Shown here piece by piece: positions 1 through 7,701 of a DNA stretch of 64,000 bases; the stretch's first letter is position 1, and each line of letters opens with the position of its first letter. The notes under the pieces are model-generated. The model was not told the DNA's origin. It did no database searches and worked only from the letters and a program-made list of their open reading frames with translations. The position numbers and the translations under genes were made by a program. Origin of the DNA: Antarctobacter heliothermus (GTDB lineage Bacteria; Pseudomonadota; Alphaproteobacteria; Rhodobacterales; Rhodobacteraceae); contig NZ_FZON01000017.1 in NCBI RefSeq assembly GCF_900188425.1, positions 26,821 to 90,820 of the forward strand, in the 5' to 3' direction.

Positions 1-498
1 GTTGTTGTCGCGGATGGCGGTTTTCATCAGGCCCTTGGCCTCATAGGCAGAGGAGGGCAGCGCCACCTTCAGCCCGGGAATATGGGCCACCAGCGCGTGC
101 AGGGACTGGCTGTGCTGCGCGGCAGAGCGGCGGGTGGCGCCCAGATTGGTGCGCACCACCAAAGGCGCGCGCATCTTGCCGCCGGACATGTAATGCGTCT
201 TGGCCGCCTGATTGCAGAGCTGATCCATGATCAGATAGAGGAAATCGCCAAACATCAGGTCCACAACCGGGCGGGTGCCGGTCATGGCGGCCCCCACCGC
301 CAATCCCATGAAGCCGGGTTCAGCAATCGGGGTATCGACAACGCGCCCGGTGCCGAATTCCTCGACCAGACCGCTGAGCACCTTGAAGGGCGTGCCAGCC
401 TCGGCCACGTCCTCACCGATGATAAAAACGGTGTCGTCGCGGCGCATTTCCTCGGCCAATGCTTCGTTGACGGCCTGGGACAGGGTGATCTCTCGCAT
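1..498 (-). CDS. Thiamine-diphosphate-dependent dehydrogenase E1, beta subunit (partial, 3' end off window)
   Basis: This is the beta subunit of a 2-oxo acid or acetoin dehydrogenase E1 heterotetramer. With the alpha subunit encoded just upstream it decarboxylates or cleaves the substrate on thiamine diphosphate. The first 166 residues are visible: an MREITLSQAVNEAL start, a GEDVAEAGTPFKV segment, the DTPIAEPGFMGLAVGAA stretch and LRAP/VVRTNLG-type sequence, all typical of the transketolase pyrimidine-binding domain. The start at 498 follows GGAGAGAG. It lies 12 bases after the alpha-subunit stop, so the two are surely co-transcribed. The C-terminal half, and any E2/E3 genes, lie outside the window. 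Acetoin dehydrogenase AcoB is the closest named family by eye; pyruvate dehydrogenase PdhB is the alternative. Confidence 0.9.
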   Translation of the reverse strand, partial: MREITLSQAVNEALAEEMRRDDTVFIIGEDVAEAGTPFKVLSGLVEEFGTGRVVDTPIAEPGFMGLAVGAAMTGTRPVVDLMFGDFLYLIMDQLCNQAAKTHYMSGGKMRAPLVVRTNLGATRRSAAQHSQSLHALVAHIPGLKVALPSSAYEAKGLMKTAIRDNN

Positions 499-510
499 TT
501 TTCTCTCTCC

Positions 511-1518
511 TCAGGCGGTGTGTGGGGCCAGCGCGTGTTCGATGTCGGCATAGACATGCATGTCGACCTCGGACTCCGCCGGGTAGCGGGCGTTCAGCGC
601 ATACTCGACCGCCTCGGCGGCATCCTGTTTGATCTCGGCATTCATCGCCTCGATCTCTGCCTCGGAGGCCACGCCCTGATCGACCAGCCAGCCGCGAAAC
701 TTGACGATCGGATCGCGGTTGTCCTTCCAGTCGCGCTCTTCGTCCTTGGAGCGATAGTATTCGCGGTTGATGTCGCCGACGTGGTGGCCGTGATAGCGGT
801 AGGTCATCAGTTCGAGGAAAAACGGGCCTTCGCCCTTGCGGGCGCGCGCCACCAGATCCTGCGTCAGCGTGTTGACGGCCAACACGTCCTGACCGTCCAC
901 CTGATGCGCCTCGATGCCAAAGGCCTCAGCACGGGCGGTGATCGACCCGGCGGCGATCTCCGCCGTCGCGGTGTATTCGGAGTAGCCGTTGTTTTCGCAG
1001 GCATAGATCACCGGCAACTTCCACAGCGCGGCCATGTTCATGACCTCGTACAACAATCCCTGCGCGGTGGCGCCGTCGCCGAAAAAGCAGACGGTGACAT
1101 CGTCGCGGCCCTGCATCTTTGCGGTAAACGCAGATCCGGTGGCGATGCCCATGGACCCGCCCACGATGGCGTTGGCCCCCAGATTGCCGTTGAACTGGTC
1201 GGCGATGTGCATGGAGCCGCCCTTACCCCGGCAATAGCCCTCTTCCTTGCCCAGCAGCTCGCAGAACATTTCCTTGAACGCGGCCCCCTTGGCGACGCAA
1301 TGGCCGTGGCCCCGGTGGGTCGATGTGATCCTGTCGGTTGTGGTCAGCGCCTCGCAGATTCCGACGGCGACGGCCTCTTCGCCGCTGTACATATGGGTCA
1401 GGCCGGGCATCTTGGCCGACAGGTAGAGCTGGTTCGCGGTGTCCTCAAAGGTGCGGATGCGGACCATCTGGGCGTACATGCGCAGGTAGTCTTCGGTATT
1501 GGTTTTCGTCTGGGCCAT
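511..1518 (-). CDS. Thiamine-diphosphate-dependent dehydrogenase E1, alpha subunit (AcoA/PdhA type)
   Basis: This 335-residue protein is the alpha subunit of the E1 component and forms the thiamine-diphosphate site with the beta subunit. The TPP/Mg motif runs from GDGA at residues 147-150 to NN at 176-177. The motifs STHRGHGHCVAKG and RGKGGSMH are characteristic of E1 alpha. Length is normal for AcoA/PdhA. The ATG at 1518 follows AAGAGGACATC. It sits downstream of the M24 and SDR genes on the same strand. Given the SDRs in the locus, which resemble acetoin reductases, an acetoin-like hydroxyketone substrate is plausible, but that is inference; no E2 gene is visible to show what accepts the acyl group. 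Confidence 0.92.
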   Translation of the reverse strand: MAQTKTNTEDYLRMYAQMVRIRTFEDTANQLYLSAKMPGLTHMYSGEEAVAVGICEALTTTDRITSTHRGHGHCVAKGAAFKEMFCELLGKEEGYCRGKGGSMHIADQFNGNLGANAIVGGSMGIATGSAFTAKMQGRDDVTVCFFGDGATAQGLLYEVMNMAALWKLPVIYACENNGYSEYTATAEIAAGSITARAEAFGIEAHQVDGQDVLAVNTLTQDLVARARKGEGPFFLELMTYRYHGHHVGDINREYYRSKDEERDWKDNRDPIVKFRGWLVDQGVASEAEIEAMNAEIKQDAAEAVEYALNARYPAESEVDMHVYADIEHALAPHTA

Positions 1519-1594
1519 GATGTCCTCTTGGGAAGATGGCGGAAAAACCCGCCCTGCGTCGGGAGGAGGGCGCAGGGCGGGCCATGACCGCCGA

Positions 1595-2893
1595 TCAGTA
1601 GCGGTTGGCGATCGGCAGTTCCTCGGCCGGGAAGAGGCTGATGACCTCGCAGCCGGTTTCGGTCACAACCACCTCTTCCTCGATCCGGGCGGCGGAATAG
1701 CCGTCTGCTGCCGGGCAATAGGTTTCCAGCGCAAAGACCATGCCGGTCTGGATCTCCATCGGGTGATCCAGGCTGACCGCGCGGCTGATGATGGGGCGTT
1801 CGTGCAGCGCCAGCCCTAGGCCGTGACCGAATTGCAGCCCAAAGGCCGCGTCCTCATTGGGAAAGCCAAGGGATTCAGCGGTGGGCCAGACCTTGGCGAC
1901 CGTATCCGTGGTCACACCCGGTTTGATCAGAGCGATGGACGCGTCGATCCATTCGCGCGCCTTGACGTAGGCATCGTTCTGCGCAGGCGTGGCGCGGCCC
2001 ACATTGAAGGTGCGGTAATAACAGGTTCTATACCCCTGATATGACTGGAGAATGTCAAAGAACGCCTGATCGCCGGGACGGATCAGCCGGTCGGTGAAAT
2101 TGTGTGGATGCGGGTTGCAGCGTTCGCCCGATATGGCGTTGATCGCCTCGACGTCGTCGCTGCCCATCTCATACAGCATCTTGTTGGACAGGGCGACGAT
2201 GTCGTTTTCACGCACGCCGGGTTTCAGCTCTTCGTAGATCATGTGATAGACGCCATCGACCATGGCGGCGGCCTGCGTCAAAAGCTGGATTTCGTCCCAG
2301 TTCTTGATCTCGCGCGCGGCCAGCATGATCTGCTGTCCGTCGACCACGTTGATGCCCTCTTCCCTGAGGGCGTGGAACATGGCGGTTTCGGCGTAATCGA
2401 CGCCCACCGGCATGTCGGCCATACCCGCATCGCGGATCAGACCGGCGATCTGCTTGGCGTATTTCTGCATCAGGCCAAATTCCGGCGGGATGGTGCCGCG
2501 CATACCCACAACACCGGCAAGACAGTGGTCCGGCTCCAGCCAATCAGAGTGGCGTTTGTGGTGCATCGCGGCAGAGCCGAAGTCCCAGACATAGGGGCTG
2601 TCGTCGCCGGTCAGCAGGCAGAAGCGGCACATCTTGTCCCGTTCCCATTCGCCGATCTTGGTGGCGCTGACATAGCGGATGTTGTTGACATCAAACAGCA
2701 ACAGAGTGCCCGCATTGGACGCCTGTAACGCCTGACGGGTGCGCGCCAGCCGGTAACGGCGCAGCCGGTCGTGATCAATGCGTCGTTCGAAATCGACCGA
2801 GGTGTGGCCCCATGCGGGCAGGCGTTCGCGCCATTCCCAGTTGGGTTCCAGATCCTTTGGGGTGAGCAGGTTCGGCATCAAGGCGCGAGACAT
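1595..2893 (-). CDS. M24 (creatinase/aminopeptidase P fold) family protein with altered metal site
   Basis: This 432-residue protein has the pita-bread fold of the M24 family: a creatinase-like N-terminal domain (about 40-190) and a C-terminal catalytic domain (about 200-430). The five metal ligands of M24 peptidases align with D280 (FFD), C291 (normally Asp), H357 (FGHGLG), E390 (FALE) and E405 (RIEEE). The second Asp is therefore Cys in TCYYRTF. That makes a normal dinuclear peptidase site unlikely. Non-peptidase members such as creatinase and DMSP lyase DddP share the fold, but the DddP Asp-x-Asp pair is absent too. It lies between an SDR and E1 alpha in a catabolic operon, so it probably acts on a small molecule. 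The ATG follows GGAGAAAGCC. Confidence 0.82.
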   Translation of the reverse strand: MSRALMPNLLTPKDLEPNWEWRERLPAWGHTSVDFERRIDHDRLRRYRLARTRQALQASNAGTLLLFDVNNIRYVSATKIGEWERDKMCRFCLLTGDDSPYVWDFGSAAMHHKRHSDWLEPDHCLAGVVGMRGTIPPEFGLMQKYAKQIAGLIRDAGMADMPVGVDYAETAMFHALREEGINVVDGQQIMLAAREIKNWDEIQLLTQAAAMVDGVYHMIYEELKPGVRENDIVALSNKMLYEMGSDDVEAINAISGERCNPHPHNFTDRLIRPGDQAFFDILQSYQGYRTCYYRTFNVGRATPAQNDAYVKAREWIDASIALIKPGVTTDTVAKVWPTAESLGFPNEDAAFGLQFGHGLGLALHERPIISRAVSLDHPMEIQTGMVFALETYCPAADGYSAARIEEEVVVTETGCEVISLFPAEELPIANRY

Positions 2894-2959
2894 GGCTTTC
2901 TCCTTCGGGCCCGACAGCGCGCGCCCGTTGTTCTGTTTGAAATCAGTGGTTTGTCGGGG

Positions 2960-3769
2960 CTACTGGATGCACCAGCCCCCATCGATGTGGATCATCTGGC
3001 CGGTCATGTAATCGCTGTCGTCGCTGGCCAGAAAGGACGCGGTGCCGGTGATGTCCTTGGGGTAGGACACCCGCTTGATCTGGAGCGCGTCGCGCACGAT
3101 GTCGTCATAGGCCTGCCCCTCACGCTGCTTGAAACCGATATCGACCAGATCCTTGTCCAGTTGTTCCCACAGCGGTGTGACCACGACGCCGGGGGCGTAA
3201 CCGTTGACGGTGATGTTGTGTTCGGCCAGCCCGATCGCGCCGCAATGGGTCAGCGCCAGACAACCGTATTTGGAGGTGCAATAGACCGTGACATCGACCA
3301 GCGGTTTGCGCGATGCGATGCTGCCCACGTTGATCAGCTTGTACGGGTGATCGTCCATCGGGCCCTGAGCAATCATCTGGCGGGCGGCTTCCTGCATCCC
3401 TAACCACATCGCCTTGGTGTTGACGTTCATGATCATGTCCCAGTTGTCCTCATCGATATCCATGAAGAACCGGGGTTTGTTCAGGCCGGCGTTGAACACC
3501 GCGACATTGATACTGCCAAAGGCCTCGACCGTGGCGGCCACGGCGGCGGCGTTGTCCTCACGTTTGGTCACGTCCATCCTGACCGCAATCGCCTTGCCGT
3601 TGCCGCCTGCGTTGATGCGGTCCGCGACGGCCTGCGCCGCATCCGGATCCAGATCGCCAAGACACACATTTGCGCCCTGCGCGGCAAAGTTTTCGGCGTT
3701 GGCCGCCCCCATCCCGCGCGCGGCGCCGGTGATCAGGACATTTTTGCCGGTGAGGCGATTGGGGTCCAT
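2960..3769 (-). CDS. Short-chain dehydrogenase/reductase, acetoin-reductase-like
   Basis: This 269-residue classical SDR is an NAD(P)-dependent oxidoreductase. The nucleotide-binding motif TGAARGMG is at residues 14-21, NAG at about 94-96, catalytic Ser at about 150 and YCTSK (Y163, K167) in the active site. The C-terminus has the DSDYMTGQxxxIDGG signature. The segment APGVVVTPLWEQLD is reminiscent of acetoin/butanediol dehydrogenases. A longer in-frame GTG start at 3790 exists, but GGAGG falls inside that extension and precedes the ATG at 3769, so 3769 is chosen. The gene begins 17 bases after the regulator stop codon. It is clearly paralogous to the SDR at 6873 (shared GxNKPxxFxD and WEQxDxDLxxIG segments), so the locus carries two related dehydrogenases. 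Confidence 0.9.
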   Translation of the reverse strand: MDPNRLTGKNVLITGAARGMGAANAENFAAQGANVCLGDLDPDAAQAVADRINAGGNGKAIAVRMDVTKREDNAAAVAATVEAFGSINVAVFNAGLNKPRFFMDIDEDNWDMIMNVNTKAMWLGMQEAARQMIAQGPMDDHPYKLINVGSIASRKPLVDVTVYCTSKYGCLALTHCGAIGLAEHNITVNGYAPGVVVTPLWEQLDKDLVDIGFKQREGQAYDDIVRDALQIKRVSYPKDITGTASFLASDDSDYMTGQMIHIDGGWCIQ

Positions 3770-3786
3770 GGGTAGTCCTCCTTCAG

Positions 3787-5616
3787 TCACGATGTCTTGG
3801 GTGATCGCATCAAGGCGTCGGCCCGGCTCTGGGCGCGGCGCAGGGCCTCGGGCGGGGTTGCAAGCCCGCGCAGCATGTCGTGGAATTCCTCGCCGCAGAT
3901 CTGGATGATGTCGCAGATCTCGGGCACCGGCGGGCGCGGCCAGAATTGCAGTTCATCGCGCCAGGACATGGCATCGACCGCCTCAAAGATCGGCGAGGCG
4001 CGGCGCACCTCGGGGTCCGATCCGACGGAATAGCGCGGGTTGGTGCGACTGCCGTTCTGGACAAACAGTTTCTGCGCCTCGGGCGAGGTAAAGACGATCA
4101 GCGCCTCGACCGCGGCCTGCACCCGTTCCGGCTGCAGGTTGGCGGGAATGCCCATCACATAGCCGCCGACAGGGGCGACCTGTGCCGCGCCGGGCACAGC
4201 GGGATGTGGCAGATATCCGGTTTGACCGCAGGCCGGAGAGGACTCGTCCAGTTCAAAATACGGCGCCAGCAGGGTGTACCCATAGGCCATGGCAATCGAC
4301 CCGGCGGCATAGGGGCGGACCCGCTCATACCAGGACATCGACAGGATGTCGGGCGGCGAATACTTCAGCAGTTCCATCAGGAATTCGGCCGCCCGCAGGC
4401 CGTTTTCGGTGTCGATGGTGGGGTGATAATTCCCGTCGGCCAGATGGTCGGTGCCAAAACCGCCGGCGATTTCCGGCAGGTTCAGGACCGGCTGTCCGAA
4501 ATCCGCCATGGTCATCAGAACAGTGTGCCCCAGCGCGGTGCCGCGCGCCGCGTTCCATGCAACCCCGTGACGCCCGCGCTGCGGGTCGTGCAGAACGGAT
4601 GCCGCGTACAGCAACTGGTCGGTGGTGGTGGGCGGCTCCAGCCCGACCTCGGCAAACAGATCCCGGCGATAGAACAGCAGTTCGGGCGTGGTCTGGGCAG
4701 GCACGCCGTAGGGGCGACCGCCCCATTGCGCCGCTTGCCAACCCGCGGTGTGGAAATCCGCCGGATCGAGGCGGGCAATGTCCATCGCCTCGTCCAGCGG
4801 CATCAGGATGCCCTTGTCGGCAAACTCTCCAACCCAGGGCAGGTCCAGCGCGACGATGTCATAGCGGCTGGTCTTGCGGTCGGCATTGCGCCGGGCCTCT
4901 TCGCGCAGCCTGTCGATGGAAAAGGCGCGTTGATGGATTTGCGTTCCGACGACCTGTTCGAACTGGCGTTTGAGGTTTTCCATCACCATGAAGGTCGGAT
5001 CGCCATGCACCAGCACCCGCAAGCCTCCCGCGATCTTTAGCGGCTCGGGCAAGACCGTCAGCGGCGGGATCGACTGGGCGGACATGTAAGAGCCGCCAAA
5101 GTAATAGTCCTTGCTGTCAGCGGCGCGCTTGCGCCCTCCGAACCGGGTTTCCGCCAGTCGTTCCACCCGGCCAGACAGCTGCATCCATTGCTCCAGCAGC
5201 TTTTCGCTGGGATGCAGGGAAAAGCTCTTGCCGCTTTTTGTGCGCGGCCGCTGTTCGATCAGCCCGTCGTCTGTCATCTGTCGAAGGCGTCGGTTTGCGG
5301 TGGCATAGGGCACCTGACTGGCCCCGATCAGCGACGTCGGCGTGACGGTCTTGGCCTCCAGATGGCCACGGATCAGGTGCAGGGTCATGCGCAGGTAGGG
5401 ATTGGGGGCAAACAATTCGACCGAGCTTTCGATCTCGCCGCCGACATCCTCCAGAAAGGACAAAATGCGCAGCAAATCGGTTTTCCCCTGACGTGACATC
5501 AGATAACTGTCTCCATGTCCCTTCATCACGTTCATTGGATCTGCCTGCGCCTTTCGCGTAACCGGGTCCATCGGGTCTGCCGATTTGTTCATATTGGACG
5601 AAAACCAGTCGGGCAT
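3787..5616 (-). CDS. Transcriptional regulator: winged helix fused to a family-1 solute-binding domain
   Basis: A 609-residue cytoplasmic protein is predicted. About residues 45-150 look like a winged-helix DNA-binding domain (TPTSLIGASQVPYATANRRL, then DDGLIEQRPRTKSGKSFSL as helix and wing). From about 195 to 605 the sequence is a complete MalE-type (SBP_bac_1) periplasmic-binding-protein domain, with LRVLVHGDP, YDIVALDLPWVGEFADKG, GVPAQTTPELLFYRRDLF and GGYVMGIP. There is no signal peptide, so the binding domain should sense ligand inside the cell. It is divergent from the Rbs-like transport operon and heads the SDR-M24-E1 operon. The ATG at 5616 has an AGGGGGG Shine-Dalgarno-like stretch. 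An upstream ATG at 5673 would add 19 residues but lacks one. A regulatory role is inferred from architecture and position. Confidence 0.82.
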   Translation of the reverse strand: MPDWFSSNMNKSADPMDPVTRKAQADPMNVMKGHGDSYLMSRQGKTDLLRILSFLEDVGGEIESSVELFAPNPYLRMTLHLIRGHLEAKTVTPTSLIGASQVPYATANRRLRQMTDDGLIEQRPRTKSGKSFSLHPSEKLLEQWMQLSGRVERLAETRFGGRKRAADSKDYYFGGSYMSAQSIPPLTVLPEPLKIAGGLRVLVHGDPTFMVMENLKRQFEQVVGTQIHQRAFSIDRLREEARRNADRKTSRYDIVALDLPWVGEFADKGILMPLDEAMDIARLDPADFHTAGWQAAQWGGRPYGVPAQTTPELLFYRRDLFAEVGLEPPTTTDQLLYAASVLHDPQRGRHGVAWNAARGTALGHTVLMTMADFGQPVLNLPEIAGGFGTDHLADGNYHPTIDTENGLRAAEFLMELLKYSPPDILSMSWYERVRPYAAGSIAMAYGYTLLAPYFELDESSPACGQTGYLPHPAVPGAAQVAPVGGYVMGIPANLQPERVQAAVEALIVFTSPEAQKLFVQNGSRTNPRYSVGSDPEVRRASPIFEAVDAMSWRDELQFWPRPPVPEICDIIQICGEEFHDMLRGLATPPEALRRAQSRADALMRSPKTS

Positions 5617-5692
5617 TGCGTCGCCCCCCTGCAAAATGTTCAAATTGACGGGTGGAGTGTACCGCGAAGACATCCGCTTTGGATGATAAAAT

Positions 5693-5705
5693 GTCCAAAA
5701 TGGAC
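5693..5705. promoter_or_regulatory. Candidate operator between divergent operons (GTCCA-AAA-TGGAC)
   Basis: A perfect 5-3-5 inverted repeat GTCCAAAATGGAC lies in the intergenic region between the wHTH-SBP regulator and the binding-protein gene. It is flanked by ATAAA on the left and TTTAT on the right, which extends the dyad imperfectly. Its AT-rich context contrasts with the genes around it. It is a natural site for autoregulation and control of the divergent transport operon. Confidence 0.5.
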
Positions 5706-5836
5706 TTTATTGGTGCAGCCCTGAACGACCTGACTCGACAAGGTTGGCGCAATCGGTCGGCATGCCGGACGATGCTCCCCTGCTGGAGGTGTGGGGATGA
5801 GCGCTAGATACAGGGACACTTCGGGAGGAATTCGAA

Positions 5837-6793
5837 ATGAACATTCGCAACACACTGGCCGCCACCACCGCTGCAGCTGCACTGGCGTTGAGCGGCGCGG
5901 CCTGGGCCGAGACCATGAAGATCGGCATCACGCAGAACAACGTGGGCGTCGACAGCTATCAGACGACCTACGAAAAGGCCTTTATCGAGGCGGCAGCGGC
6001 GAACGACAACGTCGAGGTGATCGTTCTGGATGCGGGCGGCGACGTGGCCCGCCAGATCGCCCAGATGGAGGATCTGATCCAGCAAGGCGTCGATGCCATC
6101 ATCATCTGGCCAACCAATGGTGAGGCGGTCATTCCCGCCGTCCGCAAGGCGCACACCGCCGGTATTCCGGTGATTGTCACCAATTCGAACATCGCCGATG
6201 CGGGGTTTGATTTCGTGGCGTCCTTTTCCGGTCCGGACAACATCACGCAAGGGGCCCGGTCGGCGGAAATCATGTGTGACAAGTTCAAGGACATGGGCAT
6301 CGAAACAGAGGCGCAGGTGGTCCACATCACCGGCCAGCCGGGGTACACCACCGCGATTGAGCGCGCCAAGGGCTTTGAGGATCGCCTGCCTGAGGTCTGC
6401 CCCGACGTGACCATCGTCGACACGCAGCCGGGCGACTGGAACCGCGAAAAGTCGCAAAAGGTGATGGAGGCGTTCCTGGTCAAATATGACAACATCGACG
6501 GTGTCTATGCGGGTGACGACAACATGGGTGTCGGCGCATTGAACGCAGCCAAAGCGGCGGGGCGTGATGGCATCATCTTTGTCGGGGCGACCAACTTTGC
6601 CGTCGGTTACGAGGCGATGGAACGGGGCGAATACTGGGGCTCGATCTATCAGTCGCCAGTGGATGACGCCAAGGCCGCGCTGAAGACGGCGATCGAGACG
6701 CTGGAAGGCAAGGAATTGCCGTTCCTGAACTACTTCGACACGCCGAAAATCACCCAGGACAACATGGGCGATTACACCAAGCCGGTTTTCTAA
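5837..6793 (+). CDS. Sugar ABC transporter substrate-binding protein (RbsB-like)
   Basis: This 318-residue periplasmic binding protein has an N-terminal signal peptide (hydrophobic run, then GAAWA before ETMKIG). The Peripla_BP_4 fold shows KIGITQNN at the first strand, a GVDAIIIWPTNGEAV segment and VYAGDDNMGVGALNAAKAAGRDG in the second lobe. It delivers a small polar ligand, probably a sugar, polyol or sugar-like compound, to the permeases at 7702 and 8693. The start follows GGGAGGAATTCGAA. A stable hairpin follows the stop, which likely keeps its transcript more abundant than the downstream genes. The ligand cannot be read from the sequence. Confidence 0.92.
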   Translation: MNIRNTLAATTAAAALALSGAAWAETMKIGITQNNVGVDSYQTTYEKAFIEAAAANDNVEVIVLDAGGDVARQIAQMEDLIQQGVDAIIIWPTNGEAVIPAVRKAHTAGIPVIVTNSNIADAGFDFVASFSGPDNITQGARSAEIMCDKFKDMGIETEAQVVHITGQPGYTTAIERAKGFEDRLPEVCPDVTIVDTQPGDWNREKSQKVMEAFLVKYDNIDGVYAGDDNMGVGALNAAKAAGRDGIIFVGATNFAVGYEAMERGEYWGSIYQSPVDDAKAALKTAIETLEGKELPFLNYFDTPKITQDNMGDYTKPVF

Positions 6794-6805
6794 GACCCGC
6801 TTGCT

Positions 6806-6833
6806 GAGGGGCGCGGCTCTGGCCGCGCCCCTC
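6806..6833 (+). terminator. Intercistronic hairpin after the binding-protein gene
   Basis: A 12-bp GC-rich perfect stem (GAGGGGCGCGGC, loop TCTG) starts 13 bases after the stop of the binding protein and ends 40 bases before the SDR start. Only a weak T-rich tract follows, so it is more likely a partial terminator or an RNA-stabilising 3' structure than a full stop. Confidence 0.6.
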
Positions 6834-6872
6834 TTCCATTCTGATTTGATTTGTTTCCTGGGAGGGCGACCC

Positions 6873-7670
6873 ATGGCCCGTGTTTCCGGCCGTTCCTGCA
6901 TCGTGACTGGTGCAGCCCAAGGCATTGGCCGTGCCATCGGAGAGGCTCTGCTCGACGAAGGTGCCGATGTTTGTTTTGCTGACATCAACGCTGCCAAAGT
7001 CACCGAGGTGGCCTTGGCCAATCAGAACAGGGCGCAGCGGGCCGGGGGGCGGGTGACCCATGCGCAGGTCGACGTGACCAAGCGGGAACAGGTGCGGGCG
7101 ATGATCGCCCACACGGTCGAGGTGTTCGGCAAGCTGGATGTGAAATTCAACAATGCCGGCGTCAACAAGCCGATGAATTTCCTCGACGTGACCGAAGAGA
7201 ACTGGCGTTTCATCACCGATGTGAACGGGCTGGGCTGTCTGATCGGCATGCAAGAGGCCGCACAGCAGTTCATCCGGCAGGGCACGCCGGGCAAGATCAT
7301 CAACACCGCGTCAGTTGCCAGCCGACAAGGGTTCGGGAATGTTGCGCCTTACTGCGCCTCCAAGTGGGGGGTGGTGTCGCTGACGCAATCCGGCGCGCGC
7401 GATCTGGCGCGGCATGATATCACCGTCACGGGCTTTGCGCCGGGGGTGGTGGCCACCGAAATGTGGGAACAGGTCGATCAGGATCTGTTGGCGATTGGCG
7501 CAGCAGAGCGTCCGGGACAGGCGATGGAGGAATTCTCTGCCGAGATCCTGAAAGGCCGCGTTGCAACGCCCGCGGACATCACAGGGACGACGACGTTCCT
7601 GGCATCGAAAGACAGCGACTACATGACCGGCCAGATCGTGATGATCGACGGCGGCATGACGCTGGTGTGA
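6873..7670 (+). CDS. Short-chain dehydrogenase/reductase (second paralog)
   Basis: This is a 265-residue NAD(P)-dependent SDR. Motifs: TGAAQGIG (residues 12-19), NNAG (about 93-96), catalytic Ser 147, YCASK (Y160, K164) and the C-terminal DSDYMTGQIVMIDGGM. The ATG at 6873 is preceded by GGGAGGGCGACCC; a longer reading frame upstream runs through the hairpin and is rejected. It sits inside the transport operon between binding protein and permease, so it should act on the imported compound or its first product. The sequence matches the leftward SDR at 2960 in many segments, suggesting gene duplication and sequential or stereo-specific oxidations of one substrate (inference). Confidence 0.9.
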   Translation: MARVSGRSCIVTGAAQGIGRAIGEALLDEGADVCFADINAAKVTEVALANQNRAQRAGGRVTHAQVDVTKREQVRAMIAHTVEVFGKLDVKFNNAGVNKPMNFLDVTEENWRFITDVNGLGCLIGMQEAAQQFIRQGTPGKIINTASVASRQGFGNVAPYCASKWGVVSLTQSGARDLARHDITVTGFAPGVVATEMWEQVDQDLLAIGAAERPGQAMEEFSAEILKGRVATPADITGTTTFLASKDSDYMTGQIVMIDGGMTLV

Positions 7671-7701
7671 CAACCGCGCAGGCGGCAACGGGAGGGGAGC
7701 C

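Noticed and set aside
82..1587. Long plus-strand frame opposite the E1 alpha/beta genes
   Set aside because: It is antisense to two genes with clear motifs, is His/Gly-rich and has no recognisable domain; a shadow of the real genes.
1595..2893. Annotation as DMSP lyase DddP
   Set aside because: Same M24 fold and similar length, but the DddP Asp-x-Asp pair and second Asp ligand are not conserved (Leu and Cys instead), and overall sequence differs.
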